Of a stretch of 64,000 bases of DNA, positions 1 to 7,985 are shown in pieces. Origin of the DNA: an uncultured Bacilli bacterium (GTDB lineage Bacteria; Bacillota_I; Bacilli_A; RF39; UBA660); assembly GCA_910576925.1 (NCBI GenBank), contig CAJTKB010000001.1, positions 60,739-124,738 on the forward strand, given 5' to 3'. A model generated the notes under the pieces. That model ran no database searches. It had not been told where the DNA came from and was given only the letters and a program-made list of their open reading frames with translations. Within the stretch, counting starts at the first letter, position 1. Each line of letters starts with the position of its first letter. The position numbers and the translations under genes were made by a program.

Positions 1-290
1 GGTAAAAGGCGGTAGTCTTGAAAAACAATTCCCAGTTTTCTTCTTAATTTATATACTTTACTATTTCTTAGTTTGGCAACATTTATTCCACCTACTATTA
101 TTTGACCTGATGTTGGTTTTTCTTCTCGATATAGTAGTTTCATTAAAGTACTTTTACCGCTTCCTGAACCTCCAATTATGAAGACGAATGACCCTTTTTC
201 TATATTTAAATTCAAATCGTACAATGCTGTTGTACCATTTTTGTATTGTTTTTTGACATTTTTGAGTCTTATTATATCCACTTCTATCAT
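1..290 (-). CDS. ftsE: Cell-division ABC ATPase FtsE, 3' part missing at window edge
   Basis: This reads as the N-terminal ~96 residues of FtsE, the cytoplasmic ATPase that pairs with membrane FtsX to control cell-wall hydrolases at division or elongation. Visible are an ABC opening (RLKNVKKQYKNG), the Walker A box GGSGSGKST and the Q-loop region GIVFQDYRLL, typical of FtsE. The frame runs off the left edge of the window, where ftsX is expected next. Position after prfB matches the common Firmicute order prfB-ftsE-ftsX, here with two YitT genes in between. The ATG at 290 is nearly touching an AAGGTGG ribosome site, so a GTG three codons later (281) is an equally good start. Confidence 0.88.
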   Translation of the reverse strand, partial: MIEVDIIRLKNVKKQYKNGTTALYDLNLNIEKGSFVFIIGGSGSGKSTLMKLLYREEKPTSGQIIVGGINVAKLRNSKVYKLRRKLGIVFQDYRLL

Positions 291-361
291 CCACCTTAAC
301 ATAATTAGTATAGCATATATTTAGGCATAAAAAAAGACAATTATCGTCAAAATTATTGCCT

Positions 362-1234
362 TTATTTGCCACCTTTCACTTCATAGGCATTGTTTACTAA
401 ATAAAATACTTGTGGGTCTAATAATTTTATACTTTCTGTTATTTCAAAGTATTCGCTTGTTGGAATAACCGTTAAAATCATTTGACGTTTTTGATTTAAA
501 AATCCTCCTTTAACATTAAATATTGTTGCTGAGTGTTTCATATCATTAAATAGAAAATCTTTAATGGTTTGCTCTTTCGATGTAAATATGTATATAGCTT
601 TGCTTTTAGAACTTCCTAATATTATCTTATCTACGATAAGGCTGTTTATATATAATATTATTATGGCATACATTATCATATTAGTTCCAAAGAAGTAACT
701 TCCTATTAATATTATAATAACATTTATTATAAAGTTTGTTTTTCCTATTGGAATACCATATTCTTCAAAGAGTATTTGACTAATTATTGGAAGTCCTCCA
801 TTTGAAAAGCCTGTTTTATAAATCATTCCATTAGCAAGTCCTCCAATAACACCTATAAATATTGATATGACTAATAAGTCTGTTAGATCTATATAAATAT
901 ATTTAGTTAAGTAACTAGTTAACTCTACTAATATCGGATAGGCGAAAGTTGCTATTAATGTTCCTAGAGTACGTTTTTTGCCTAGATAAATATAGCTTAA
1001 TACCAACATAATTAGAGAAACAACAAAGATTGTTATTGACGGATTAATACCATTTAAGTATTTATTTATAACAGCAAGTCCATTTACTCCACCTGTTACT
1101 ATTTTAGTTGGTTGGAGTAATAGATTATATAAGAGCGCTGATACAAATAATGCTATTAACATTATTATATATCTTGATAAAAGTGTCTGATTTGACTTTT
1201 GTATTACTTTTTCTTTAATTGTTTTATCTTCCAT
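362..1234 (-). CDS. YitT family membrane protein (second of a tandem pair)
   Basis: A 290-residue protein with about five to six hydrophobic segments in the first 190 residues, followed by a soluble C-terminal domain of roughly 80 residues. That architecture matches the YitT/YvjA family (membrane DUF161 part plus DUF2179 tail). The family's substrate is not established. It starts inside the stop of the preceding gene (TAATG overlap at 1234-1236), so translation is coupled. It resembles that neighbour along its whole length, with shared patterns such as an N-terminal VTGGVNGLAVI versus VAGGVSGTSII and endings NNAYEVKGGK versus TDAYEVVGGA. This indicates an old tandem duplication. Confidence 0.85.
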   Translation of the reverse strand: MEDKTIKEKVIQKSNQTLLSRYIIMLIALFVSALLYNLLLQPTKIVTGGVNGLAVINKYLNGINPSITIFVVSLIMLVLSYIYLGKKRTLGTLIATFAYPILVELTSYLTKYIYIDLTDLLVISIFIGVIGGLANGMIYKTGFSNGGLPIISQILFEEYGIPIGKTNFIINVIIILIGSYFFGTNMIMYAIIILYINSLIVDKIILGSSKSKAIYIFTSKEQTIKDFLFNDMKHSATIFNVKGGFLNQKRQMILTVIPTSEYFEITESIKLLDPQVFYLVNNAYEVKGGK

Positions 1235-2106
1235 TAAGCACCTCCAACCACTTCATAGGCATCGGTTACAACGAAAAATGCATTTTTATCTATTTCATTT
1301 ATTCCTTCTTTTAGACGGTAATATTCTTTAGTTGGTAAAACACACATTAGAACAGTTTCTTTTTTGCTTTTAAATCCTCCTTCTGCACTTAATACTGTTA
1401 CACTATGATGTAATTCATCAATGATATAATCTCTAATTTGTTGCTCCTTTTTAGTTATGATATAGAAAGCTTTAGAATCCGATATTCCTAATATTACTCG
1501 ATCTGTTATATAACTTAATATATATAGTAGGACAATCGCATACATTATTTTATTAAGGCCAAATACCAACCCACTTAGAATTATTATTAGACCATCACTG
1601 AAATACATAGCATTTCCAATACTTATTTTACAGTATTTTGAGATTATTTGATTAACAATATCAGTTCCGCCTGTTGAAAATCCCGCCTTAAATACTAGTC
1701 CTGAACCAAATCCTTGAATTACTCCTGCAAAAATAGCTGATAGGAGTAGTACTGAAGTATCTAGGTTTAAGACATCATTTATATTTTGAGTCAGTTTTAT
1801 GAAAAGGGGAAAAAGAAGACTTCCTAAAGCTGAATGTATTGTTTTTTCTTTTCCTAAAGCAAAATAACTAATTATTAAAAGAAGAACATCTATTACTGCG
1901 ACAAATAATGATTGATCTATATTAAATAGATAATTGATTATTATAGAAGTTCCACTTACTCCTCCAGCTACTAGTTCATTTGGTGAACAAAATAAGTTAA
2001 AGGAAATAGCTGATAAAAGTACTCCTATTATTAGTTGTAAGTATCTTTTGAATTTTCCCTTTTGATATATGTCATGTAATATATTTTCTTTATTTTTTTC
2101 TATCAT
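1234..2106 (-). CDS. YitT family membrane protein (first of a tandem pair)
   Basis: A 290-residue YitT/DUF2179-type integral membrane protein with the same layout as its downstream neighbour: hydrophobic helices to about residue 200, then a soluble domain ending in YEVVGGA. Its start codon lies 17 bases inside the end of prfB, and its own stop overlaps the next start, so prfB, both YitT genes and probably ftsE form one transcription unit. Divergence between the two copies is large, so the duplication is old, unlike the agrC duplication elsewhere in the window. The transported compound cannot be inferred. Confidence 0.85.
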   Translation of the reverse strand: MIEKNKENILHDIYQKGKFKRYLQLIIGVLLSAISFNLFCSPNELVAGGVSGTSIIINYLFNIDQSLFVAVIDVLLLIISYFALGKEKTIHSALGSLLFPLFIKLTQNINDVLNLDTSVLLLSAIFAGVIQGFGSGLVFKAGFSTGGTDIVNQIISKYCKISIGNAMYFSDGLIIILSGLVFGLNKIMYAIVLLYILSYITDRVILGISDSKAFYIITKKEQQIRDYIIDELHHSVTVLSAEGGFKSKKETVLMCVLPTKEYYRLKEGINEIDKNAFFVVTDAYEVVGGA

Positions 2107-3194
2107 ATTTCATTTGCTCCTTTAAGTATCCATCGATAAATAAGTCTATATATCCGTCTAAAACTTTTGAAACATTAGAAGTTTCGATATTCGTTCTATG
2201 ATCTTTCACTAGTGAATATGGATGCATTACATAACTTCTGATTTGTGAGCCAAATTCTATATTTTTAGTTTCTCCTTTTATATGACTCATTTCTTTTTCT
2301 CTTTTCTCCTCTTCTAATATTTGAAGTTTTATTTTTAACACTCTTAAAGCTTCTTCTTTATTTTGAATTTGACTTCTTTCATTTTGACAAGTAACAACAG
2401 TCTTAGTTGGTAAATGAGTAATTCTTACAGCAGAATCTGTTGTATTTACTCCTTGCCCTCCACAACCTGATGAGCGGTAAACATCTATTTTAAGATCTGT
2501 TTCTTGAATTTCTATACTTATATCATTGTCTATTTCTGGCGTTAATTCAACTGATGCAAAGGAGGTATGTCTTTTATTATTTGCATCAAATGGTGATAGT
2601 CTAACTAAGCGATGTACTCCTTTTTCACATTTTAAATAGCCATATGCATTTTCTCCTGATACTTCAATAGAACAACTTTTTATACCAGTTTCATCGCCTT
2701 CTTGATAATCTAATATTTTAATTTTATAACCTTTTTTTTCACACCATCTACAGTACATTCTATAAAGCATCATTGCCCAATCACAGGCTTCTGTTCCTCC
2801 TGCACCACTATGAATTTCTAATATGCAATTTTTATTATCATACTTTCCACTTAGTAAGAGAAGTTTTTCTAATTCTTCTATTTTTTCAGTTATTTTATCT
2901 ATATCTTCTTCAATACTTTTTAATATTTCATTATCATCAAGTTCTAATAATTCAATATTAGTATCTATATCATTTTTTGTTTTTTCTAGTGGAAGTACTA
3001 TATTTTTTAACGAAGATATATCAGCAAAGATTTTTTTAGAAAGTTTCTCGTCACTCCAAAAGTTATCAGCTTGAGTTTGTTCTTCTAATTTTCTTATTTT
3101 CTCTTTTTTATTTTCAACGTCAAAGAGTCCTCCATAAGTCATTTATTTTATCTTTTTGTTTATTTAGTTCTCTTTTTAATTCATTTATATCCAT
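2090..3194 (-). CDS. prfB: Peptide chain release factor 2, with programmed +1 frameshift
   Basis: RF2 terminates translation at UGA and UAA. The zero frame starts at ATG 3194 and encodes 24 residues ending WRTL, then hits TGA at 3120-3122. A +1 shift continues as DVENKKEKIRKLEEQ through the full RF2 body. The GGQ peptidyl-hydrolysis motif sits in [20 protein letters not shown], and the SPF anticodon-like motif is in RLSPFDANNKRHTSF. Total length is about 374 residues, normal for the family. Annotating from the internal ATG at 3142 would miss the real N-terminus and hide the frameshift. The presence of RF2 supports the standard genetic code. A promoter is visible upstream, and the gene leads the YitT-ftsE operon. 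Confidence 0.96.
3119..3134 (-). promoter_or_regulatory. prfB autoregulatory +1 frameshift site
   Basis: On the minus strand the sequence reads TGGAGGACTCTTTGAC. It contains an internal Shine-Dalgarno-like GGAGG, three bases, the slippery codon CTT, the in-frame stop TGA and a following C. This is the canonical arrangement in which low RF2 levels slow termination and allow the ribosome to slip +1. Confidence 0.95.
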
Positions 3195-3216
3195 TTTATC
3201 CCAACTTTCTAATCTT

Positions 3217-3244
3217 ATTATACACATTGTTTTTTCATTTTAAA
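3217..3244 (-). promoter_or_regulatory. Predicted promoter of prfB
   Basis: On the minus strand a TTTAAA -35-like box and a TATAAT -10 box are separated by 16 bases. A TG dinucleotide precedes the -10 box (TGTGTATAAT), as in extended -10 promoters. The start site would fall about 15-20 bases before the prfB ATG. Confidence 0.6.
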
Positions 3245-3287
3245 CATTTTTATGTATATTTTTTTATTCTTTACATATTATATTAGT

Positions 3288-3356
3288 GAGGAAGGTTCAC
3301 TATGTAGTGTGAAGATCCTCTGTATATAGATTGGAGCATATATGCTCCTTTTTTTG
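3288..3356 (+). terminator. Two-hairpin structured element ending in a T-run
   Basis: The gap between prfB and the methyltransferase gene holds two strong hairpins. The first pairs GAGGA (3288-3292) with TCCTC (3316-3320), and TTCAC with GTGAA inside it. The second is the perfect palindrome GGAGCATATATGCTCC (3333-3348), followed on the plus strand by seven or more T. It looks like an intrinsic terminator for plus-strand transcription, yet no plus-strand gene lies upstream. It may therefore be the 3' end of an unannotated small RNA. No convincing promoter was found. Confidence 0.45.
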
Positions 3357-3385
3357 TTTCAATTATATTGATAAATTTATATATT

Positions 3386-4426
3386 TTAATTTAATTTTTC
3401 AAGACAATGTATATATTCTACTGTTGTATTTTTTAAATATGTTCTTTTTTTATCTGCTTTGAATCTTTTATGCTCTTTTTCATATAATTTGTATCTTCCG
3501 TATTTTGACATTATATTTTTTATTTCTTCTAATGGTATTATACCCTCGTCATTATAACTTAGTAGAATATATTTAAAATCTGCTTTTTCTATTATTTCTT
3601 CTAAGGCTTTAGTAGCTTCTTTTTTTATGCAATATTTGGATTTTTTATTTTCTTCTTTTCTTATTCCTGTTTTACCTTTTATTTCTGGATTATCATATAG
3701 TGCTATTGTTTCTAACATATGATAATTTGTATCATACTTTCTAGTATTGTATGGTGGATCCATATATAAAATATCACCTTTTATTTTTTTTATTAAGTTG
3801 TTACTATCTTCATTATATACTTCTAATTTTTTGCACTTTTTATTAATTATTACTTCTACAGGTTTTAATTCTAAATTATTACAAGCAGATTTTTTCATTT
3901 TTTTTAGAAAAGCTTCGTATACAGAAGCAGTATTAGCAACTTTATCAGCTGATTCTATTAAACTTGATATTAAGAAATTATATTCTGTTTCATTAATCAT
4001 TTTTTCTTTTTTCCAAACTTCTATTTGTACTCTTATAGCATCTATTTTTTGGGCATTTTCTGCACTAAAGTATTGTCTTTCAAATTCGTTTCCTGCTGTT
4101 CCTTCTAATGAGTAGTTCTTATATATAAATCCTTTTTTATTTCTAATTTTATTTAAGTATTCGAATGGTTCTATATCATTTTCTTTTAATATTCTAAATT
4201 CTAATGTTTCATTGTTTTTTATAAAATGTTTTGCTGTTATGTAACTGTAATATTGAATATCATTAGAAATGATACTATAGCCTTTCTTTTTGAAGTATTT
4301 ACCAACTGCACTTGTTCCTGCGAAAATATCACAAAATACAATATTATTTGACTCTGGTTTTATAAAGTCTTCTATTGTATCATCTATATATTGAAGTATT
4401 GAAGTTTTTGATCCTATATAGTTCAT
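3386..4426 (-). CDS. D12-class (Dam-like) adenine-specific DNA methyltransferase
   Basis: A 346-residue N6-adenine methyltransferase. The start MNYIGSK and the AdoMet-binding motif DIFAGTSAVGKYF (residues ~33-45) are typical of the D12/alpha class. The catalytic motif is MDPPYNTRKY near residue 221. It would protect host DNA against the cognate nuclease encoded nearby. The start follows a strong GAGGAGG ribosome site. It diverges from a second methyltransferase gene over a 100-base promoter region. Two different methyltransferases at one locus usually mean an asymmetric target, with each enzyme modifying one strand; that is an inference. The sequence specificity cannot be read from the protein. 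Confidence 0.9.
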   Translation of the reverse strand: MNYIGSKTSILQYIDDTIEDFIKPESNNIVFCDIFAGTSAVGKYFKKKGYSIISNDIQYYSYITAKHFIKNNETLEFRILKENDIEPFEYLNKIRNKKGFIYKNYSLEGTAGNEFERQYFSAENAQKIDAIRVQIEVWKKEKMINETEYNFLISSLIESADKVANTASVYEAFLKKMKKSACNNLELKPVEVIINKKCKKLEVYNEDSNNLIKKIKGDILYMDPPYNTRKYDTNYHMLETIALYDNPEIKGKTGIRKEENKKSKYCIKKEATKALEEIIEKADFKYILLSYNDEGIIPLEEIKNIMSKYGRYKLYEKEHKRFKADKKRTYLKNTTVEYIHCLEKLN

Positions 4427-4479
4427 ATTAAGCCTCCTCTTTTATTATAACATAATATGTATTGGTATAATTTGTAATA

Positions 4480-4508
4480 TTTATATATAAAGCGTTTTAT
4501 GTTATAAT
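4480..4508 (+). promoter_or_regulatory. Predicted promoter of the second methyltransferase
   Basis: TTTATA and TATAAT are separated by 17 bases on the plus strand. The predicted start site falls only about 10 bases before the GTG start, so the leader is very short. The region is shared back to back with the divergent D12 methyltransferase gene. Confidence 0.55.
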
Positions 4509-4525
4509 TTCATAAGGTGATTGTA

Positions 4526-5329
4526 GTGAAGAAAAAGAAGATTAATGATATCGACATGAAAAATTGGAAAAATTATGATGATATTATTACAGATAGTCTT
4601 TGGATTATAGATAAGAGAGATAATTCAGGTAATCATTTGGGTGACTATCATGGGAATTTCATACCACAAATACCTAATCAATTAATGAAGAGATATACTA
4701 AAGAAGATGATTGGGTTTTAGATGCTTTTGCTGGTAGTGGCACTACTTTAATAGAATGTCGAAAACTTAATAGAAATGGAATTGGGATAGATATAGATAA
4801 GGATATTTTAGAGGTTGCTAAGGAAAGATCAACTACAGAGATCGGTACTTCTGAACTAGAATTTATTAATGCTGATAGTGCAGTTGTTGATTTGAATAAT
4901 ATTTTGGTTAAAAATAAAATCGATAAAGTTCAGTTAATAATATATCATCCACCTTATTGGGATATAATAAAATTTAATGATTTAAAAGGAAATTTAGCTA
5001 ATCTTAGTACTCTTGATGAGTTTTTGGATGGTTTTTCTAAAGTTATTGATAATACTGCTAAGTATTTAGAGCGTGATAGATATCTTGCAATTGTGATTGG
5101 TGATATTTATAAAAAAGGCAAATGGATACCTCTTAATTCGTATATTACGCAACTAATGTTAGCTAAGAATTTTTTATTAAAGTCTGTAGTTGTTAAAAAT
5201 GTTTCTGAAACTAAAGCTAAACAAAATAATAAATCTATATGGAGATATAGGTCTTTGCTTGGCGGCTTTTATGTATTTAGTCATGAATATATTTTAATTT
5301 TTCAAAAAACGAAAAAGACAAATATTTAA
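4526..5329 (+). CDS. N4/N6-type (beta-like) DNA methyltransferase
   Basis: A ~267-residue DNA methylase. The AdoMet motif is DAFAGSGTTLIECRKLNRNG, followed by the acidic pair in GIDID. The catalytic motif is YHPPYW, so the (S/T/D)PPY position carries His; family members vary here. Motif order (catalytic motif after FAGSGT) suggests either an N6-adenine or N4-cytosine enzyme. GTG at 4526 is preferred because AAGGTGA lies five bases upstream; an in-frame GTG at 4517 overlaps that site. It is convergent with the nuclease gene and divergent from the D12 methyltransferase, so it is best explained as the second modification enzyme of the same restriction system. Confidence 0.85.
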   Translation: MKKKKINDIDMKNWKNYDDIITDSLWIIDKRDNSGNHLGDYHGNFIPQIPNQLMKRYTKEDDWVLDAFAGSGTTLIECRKLNRNGIGIDIDKDILEVAKERSTTEIGTSELEFINADSAVVDLNNILVKNKIDKVQLIIYHPPYWDIIKFNDLKGNLANLSTLDEFLDGFSKVIDNTAKYLERDRYLAIVIGDIYKKGKWIPLNSYITQLMLAKNFLLKSVVVKNVSETKAKQNNKSIWRYRSLLGGFYVFSHEYILIFQKTKKTNI

Positions 5330-5363
5330 AAATTTATTGAACTACAATAAATTTTTATTTGTC
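5317..5363. terminator. Bidirectional terminator between convergent methyltransferase and nuclease genes
   Basis: An 11-base stem (AAAAATTTATT, 5328-5338, with its complement 5346-5356) and a 7-base loop are extended by an outer GACAAAT/ATTTGTC pairing. The hairpin is built from the last codons of both convergent genes and has A/T runs on both sides. Confidence 0.65.
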
Positions 5364-5974
5364 TTCTTTTAAGTGTTTTCTAAACTCAAGTGGATCATAC
5401 CAAAAGCAACCTATACAACCCTGAGAACTTCCATCGTGATTTTCATCTCCACTATAAAATGACATAGGATAACCTAATTTTGTAGCATCAAACCTTTTGT
5501 TTGTTCTTCTGCATTCTTTACAAATTTGCCTTTTGGCATCATTTGCTGCTTTACTTAATGGTTGAAAGTCCTCTAATTTTTGAGTTCTAATATCCATTGC
5601 AGTATCATTTTTCCAGCCATTTTTATGATCTACCTCTGGTTTTGAAGTATTTAGTATAACACATCTTTTATTTTTGTAGTAGTTTTTATATCTGTTCTTA
5701 TTACTTGACTTCCTATTCTGTCTTCTTCTTTTTTTAATCCATTTAGTCTGATTCTATCAATACCTCTAGATCTTTTATCAAATTCTATATAATAGTATTT
5801 GGCAATTGTTGACTCTTTTCTACACCAATCTGCTCCATTTTTAAACATCAAACTAGCATATTCATTAACAAATTCTGATTTTGATACCCATCTACTTTTT
5901 CCTTCATCATCAGGTTGTGCTAATTCAATAAATAAGTAGGGCTTGGTTCCTATTTTAAATTTTGGTTGATTCAC
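5355..5974 (-). pseudogene. HNH-type restriction endonuclease, split by a frameshift
   Basis: Two adjacent frames together encode a ~207-residue protein. The N-terminal frame (5651-5974, 107 residues from GTG) is followed in another frame by EVDHKNGWKND, then QPLSKAANDAKRQICKEC and a final CIGCFWYDP. The DH...N...CxxC...CxxC pattern is that of a zinc-stabilised HNH (beta-beta-alpha-metal) nuclease, as in several type II restriction enzymes. The frames join at an A5 run (5671-5675); one extra A would restore a continuous protein. The gene is translationally coupled to the upstream nuclease candidate (stop and GTG overlap at 5974). It could be truly inactive, phase-variable at the A-run, or a sequencing error. 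Reading only the 80-residue C-terminal part from 5597 would miss the catalytic DH. Confidence 0.75.
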
Positions 5975-7089
5975 TATTTTTCCTCCTCAAAGATAATTTC
6001 TTTATTTTCTTCTTTAAATGATATATATCTAATGGTTTCTATTTTATACTGTTTTTCTATCCTAATAGTATAGTTTTTTATGTCTTGATACATTTTTTTA
6101 TTTTTTTTATTAGGAGTAGGGGCAATTATTGTAGGATGTATGACTACTAATTTGTTATAAGTAGGAACTATATAATCTTTAATCCAGTTAACATACTTTA
6201 ACAACTGATTTTTTATAGATTCTTTAGGTTGTTCATCTTTTAATTCACAAACAATAATATCAGTTCTTTCGTCATTTTCTTGTATAAGGCAAATATCTAT
6301 ACTTTGCATTCCAACTCCACAAGAAACTTCATTTCCAATCCAAGTTATTTTATCATCCGTTACTTTTAACGCATCTATATTTGAAATATTTTGTAAAATA
6401 TATGCTTGCATATGAGCCTCATAAGCTAGTTTTATGTTTTTTTTGTAAATTAACCTATTTTTTATATTTAAGGATTCCTTTTTACCTTTATAGGTTTCTG
6501 AGTTATTAGATGTAACTATTTTGTTTTCAGCTATGTCATAATTATAGTTATTTCCTATTAGTTTTTTATAATTATTTTTATGTCTAATTTTATTCATTAT
6601 TTTATCATATTCATAATCTGTTATCATAGTGCATCCTCTATTACCCTTTAGTTTTCTATATATAAGGCTCCAGCACATTTCGCTTGGATGTTTTATATTA
6701 TCTAATGAGTCTAGGCACTCTCTTTCTGTAATTCCTTGTTCATATACTTCATCAGGAGTAAACATAACTCTAAAAGTTAGATTTTTATTCAATTCATAGT
6801 TTAAATACTTGTCGTTGCATAGAAAAGGAGCTTCTATTGCCTTAAAACTTGCAAAAAACATTCCATCATGATCTTGTGTTTTTTGTAAGTAAAATAATAT
6901 ATTATCATTTTTTTTAATTCTAGATATATCGGCTATCATTTCAGTTAATTGTCTTTCTACTATTCCTTCTATTTTGATATCGTTATTTATTAAGTAATTA
7001 CAATCATATTTTTTTGCTCCTGTACCAGCAAATTTATATTGCAAGTGGATTGATAATGTTCTTCCGTCAACGATAAAAACATGAGCCAT
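5974..7089 (-). CDS. Candidate PD-(D/E)XK nuclease of the restriction locus
   Basis: A ~371-residue protein. The C-terminal part has the pattern MQSIDICLIQEN...TDIIVCELKDEQ, i.e. an Asp on a strand followed ~17 residues later by ExK. This is the core of PD-(D/E)XK nucleases, similar in spacing to NucS/DUF91 proteins. The N-terminal ~130 residues (RIKKNDNILFYLQK...FFASFKAIEAPF) resemble a PUA/EVE-type base-reading domain, but weakly. ATG 7089 is chosen over a TTG at 7143 because AGGTGA sits just upstream. It overlaps the HNH gene, so both are co-expressed. It may be the main restriction subunit, a second strand-cleaving subunit, or a modification-dependent nuclease. I do not recognise a named family member. 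Confidence 0.6.
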   Translation of the reverse strand: MAHVFIVDGRTLSIHLQYKFAGTGAKKYDCNYLINNDIKIEGIVERQLTEMIADISRIKKNDNILFYLQKTQDHDGMFFASFKAIEAPFLCNDKYLNYELNKNLTFRVMFTPDEVYEQGITERECLDSLDNIKHPSEMCWSLIYRKLKGNRGCTMITDYEYDKIMNKIRHKNNYKKLIGNNYNYDIAENKIVTSNNSETYKGKKESLNIKNRLIYKKNIKLAYEAHMQAYILQNISNIDALKVTDDKITWIGNEVSCGVGMQSIDICLIQENDERTDIIVCELKDEQPKESIKNQLLKYVNWIKDYIVPTYNKLVVIHPTIIAPTPNKKNKKMYQDIKNYTIRIEKQYKIETIRYISFKEENKEIIFEEEK

Positions 7090-7337
7090 TTTATCACCTA
7101 CTTCATTGAAGAATATTTTATCATAATTTTTATCTATATACAATTTTAATTTTTCTTCCCTTATTATTAAGTGTAAACAGTATCAAAACTTTTGAATGTA
7201 ATTTTCTGCTTCTTGTAAAATCCGTTAAATTTATTCTGCTTTTTATTAAGTTGTCACTATTTATTTTTCTTCTTAACTATTCTATACTATATATCAAATA
7301 CTTCATTATTAACTCTTTATTCTAATATTATTCTATC

Positions 7338-7367
7338 AAAAAAAGATAGACATTTAAAACTATCTTT
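7338..7367 (-). terminator. Intrinsic terminator, minus strand
   Basis: The stem AAAGATAG/CTATCTTT (7342-7349 with 7360-7367) is followed on the minus strand by seven T. It lies downstream of the SEC-C gene relic and not directly behind any intact gene. The ~700 bases between the nuclease gene and the small peptide gene hold only this, the relic, and the predicted small RNA. Confidence 0.6.
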
Positions 7368-7430
7368 ATAAAAAGTCTCATAGGTATCAATGCCTTTAAT
7401 TAATGATATTGCATATTTATGGCCTTTAAG

Positions 7431-7510
7431 CTACTTCCCACAGCATTGCTTACATTTCTTACCATTTTCATACTCTTCTGATCTTAAGTATATATAGTAT
7501 TTGTAAATAT
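7431..7510 (-). pseudogene. Relic of a SEC-C zinc-motif protein C-terminus
   Basis: The minus strand encodes ...EEYENGKKCKQCCGK followed by TAG. This is nearly the same ending as SecA in this window (GSGKKYKQCCGK), i.e. the distal half of a SEC-C metal-binding motif. The first Cys pair is gone and no open frame extends upstream. It is a fragment only, from a SEC-C protein or a partial secA copy. Confidence 0.5.
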
Positions 7511-7649
7511 TTTTAAATAAAATTTACATTTATTCGCTAAACTGATTATATCGTATTTTATTTTTCTTAAATTCTTTTTATTCAATTAATACTTATCCAT
7601 ACCAGATTGATAGGAAACTCGAACTTTTCGAGTAGTAATAGAAAACGAC

Positions 7650-7678
7650 TTGTCAAAAAGTCGTTTTTATGATATTAT
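7650..7678 (+). promoter_or_regulatory. Promoter of the predicted convergent small RNA
   Basis: TTGTCA and TATTAT are separated by exactly 17 bases on the plus strand. The promoter lies within a hairpin (AAAACGACTT...AAGTCGTTTT) and points toward the small peptide gene. The predicted start is near 7685. Confidence 0.65.
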
Positions 7679-7683
7679 GCATA

Positions 7684-7800
7684 TAGATGAAGAATTCTTC
7701 ATACAATAAAAAGGGAATACTTAACCTTTCCTTGTTTGAGTGTTCACCAGAATGTGGTTAGCACTTAATCTACGAAAGTAAATTGAGTGCTTTTGTCTTA
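7684..7800 (+). ncRNA. Predicted ~115-nt small RNA, convergent to the small membrane peptide gene
   Basis: The transcript would begin after the promoter at 7650-7678. It would carry a 5' palindrome ATGAAGAATTCTTCAT and end at a strong hairpin (GCACTTAAT...AATTGAGTGC, 7761-7790, loop GAAA) followed by TTTTGTCTT. It encodes no plausible protein. Its 3' end faces the 3' end of the small peptide gene about 10 bases away, the arrangement seen in type I toxin-antitoxin pairs such as txpA/ratA. An antitoxin role is inferred, not shown. Confidence 0.5.
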
Positions 7801-7810
7801 TTATAGATTA

Positions 7811-7894
7811 CTATATTACCAAAGTAAAAAGTAAGGCTATGAGTAAGAAGATAATTAGAATAAGTGATAAGATTAAAAAATCTTTCTTATGCAT
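7811..7894 (-). CDS. 27-residue hydrophobic peptide, candidate type I toxin
   Basis: The peptide starts MHKKDFLILS, continues as one unbroken hydrophobic helix of about 20 residues and ends in LFTLVI. It has a perfect AAAGGAGG ribosome site eight bases before the ATG and its own consensus-like promoter. Such single-helix membrane peptides are characteristic of type I toxins and holin-like toxins. The convergent small RNA supports this reading. I do not recognise a specific family (Fst, TxpA and BsrG do not match obviously). It is below the usual length cut-off for gene callers. Confidence 0.6.
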   Translation of the reverse strand: MHKKDFLILSLILIIFLLIALLFTLVI

Positions 7895-7956
7895 ATCATC
7901 AGCCTCCTTTCATTTGAAAGTAGGCAAACACTCAACGATTAAATATTCCTAAAATA

Positions 7957-7985
7957 ATTATACAAAACAAATGTTTTTATTACAA
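7957..7985 (-). promoter_or_regulatory. Promoter of the small hydrophobic peptide gene
   Basis: On the minus strand TTGTAA and TATAAT are separated by exactly 17 bases. The predicted start is near 7950, giving a ~55-base leader that contains the strong ribosome site. Confidence 0.7.

Noticed and set aside
291..361. Terminator between the YitT gene and ftsE
   Set aside because: A GAC/GTC match precedes a T-run on the minus strand, but the stem is too short and the ftsE ribosome site follows closely, so read-through is more likely.
5355..5597. A separate 80-residue protein gene
   Set aside because: It lacks its own ribosome site and is the C-terminal part of the frameshifted HNH nuclease, whose catalytic DH lies upstream of 5597.
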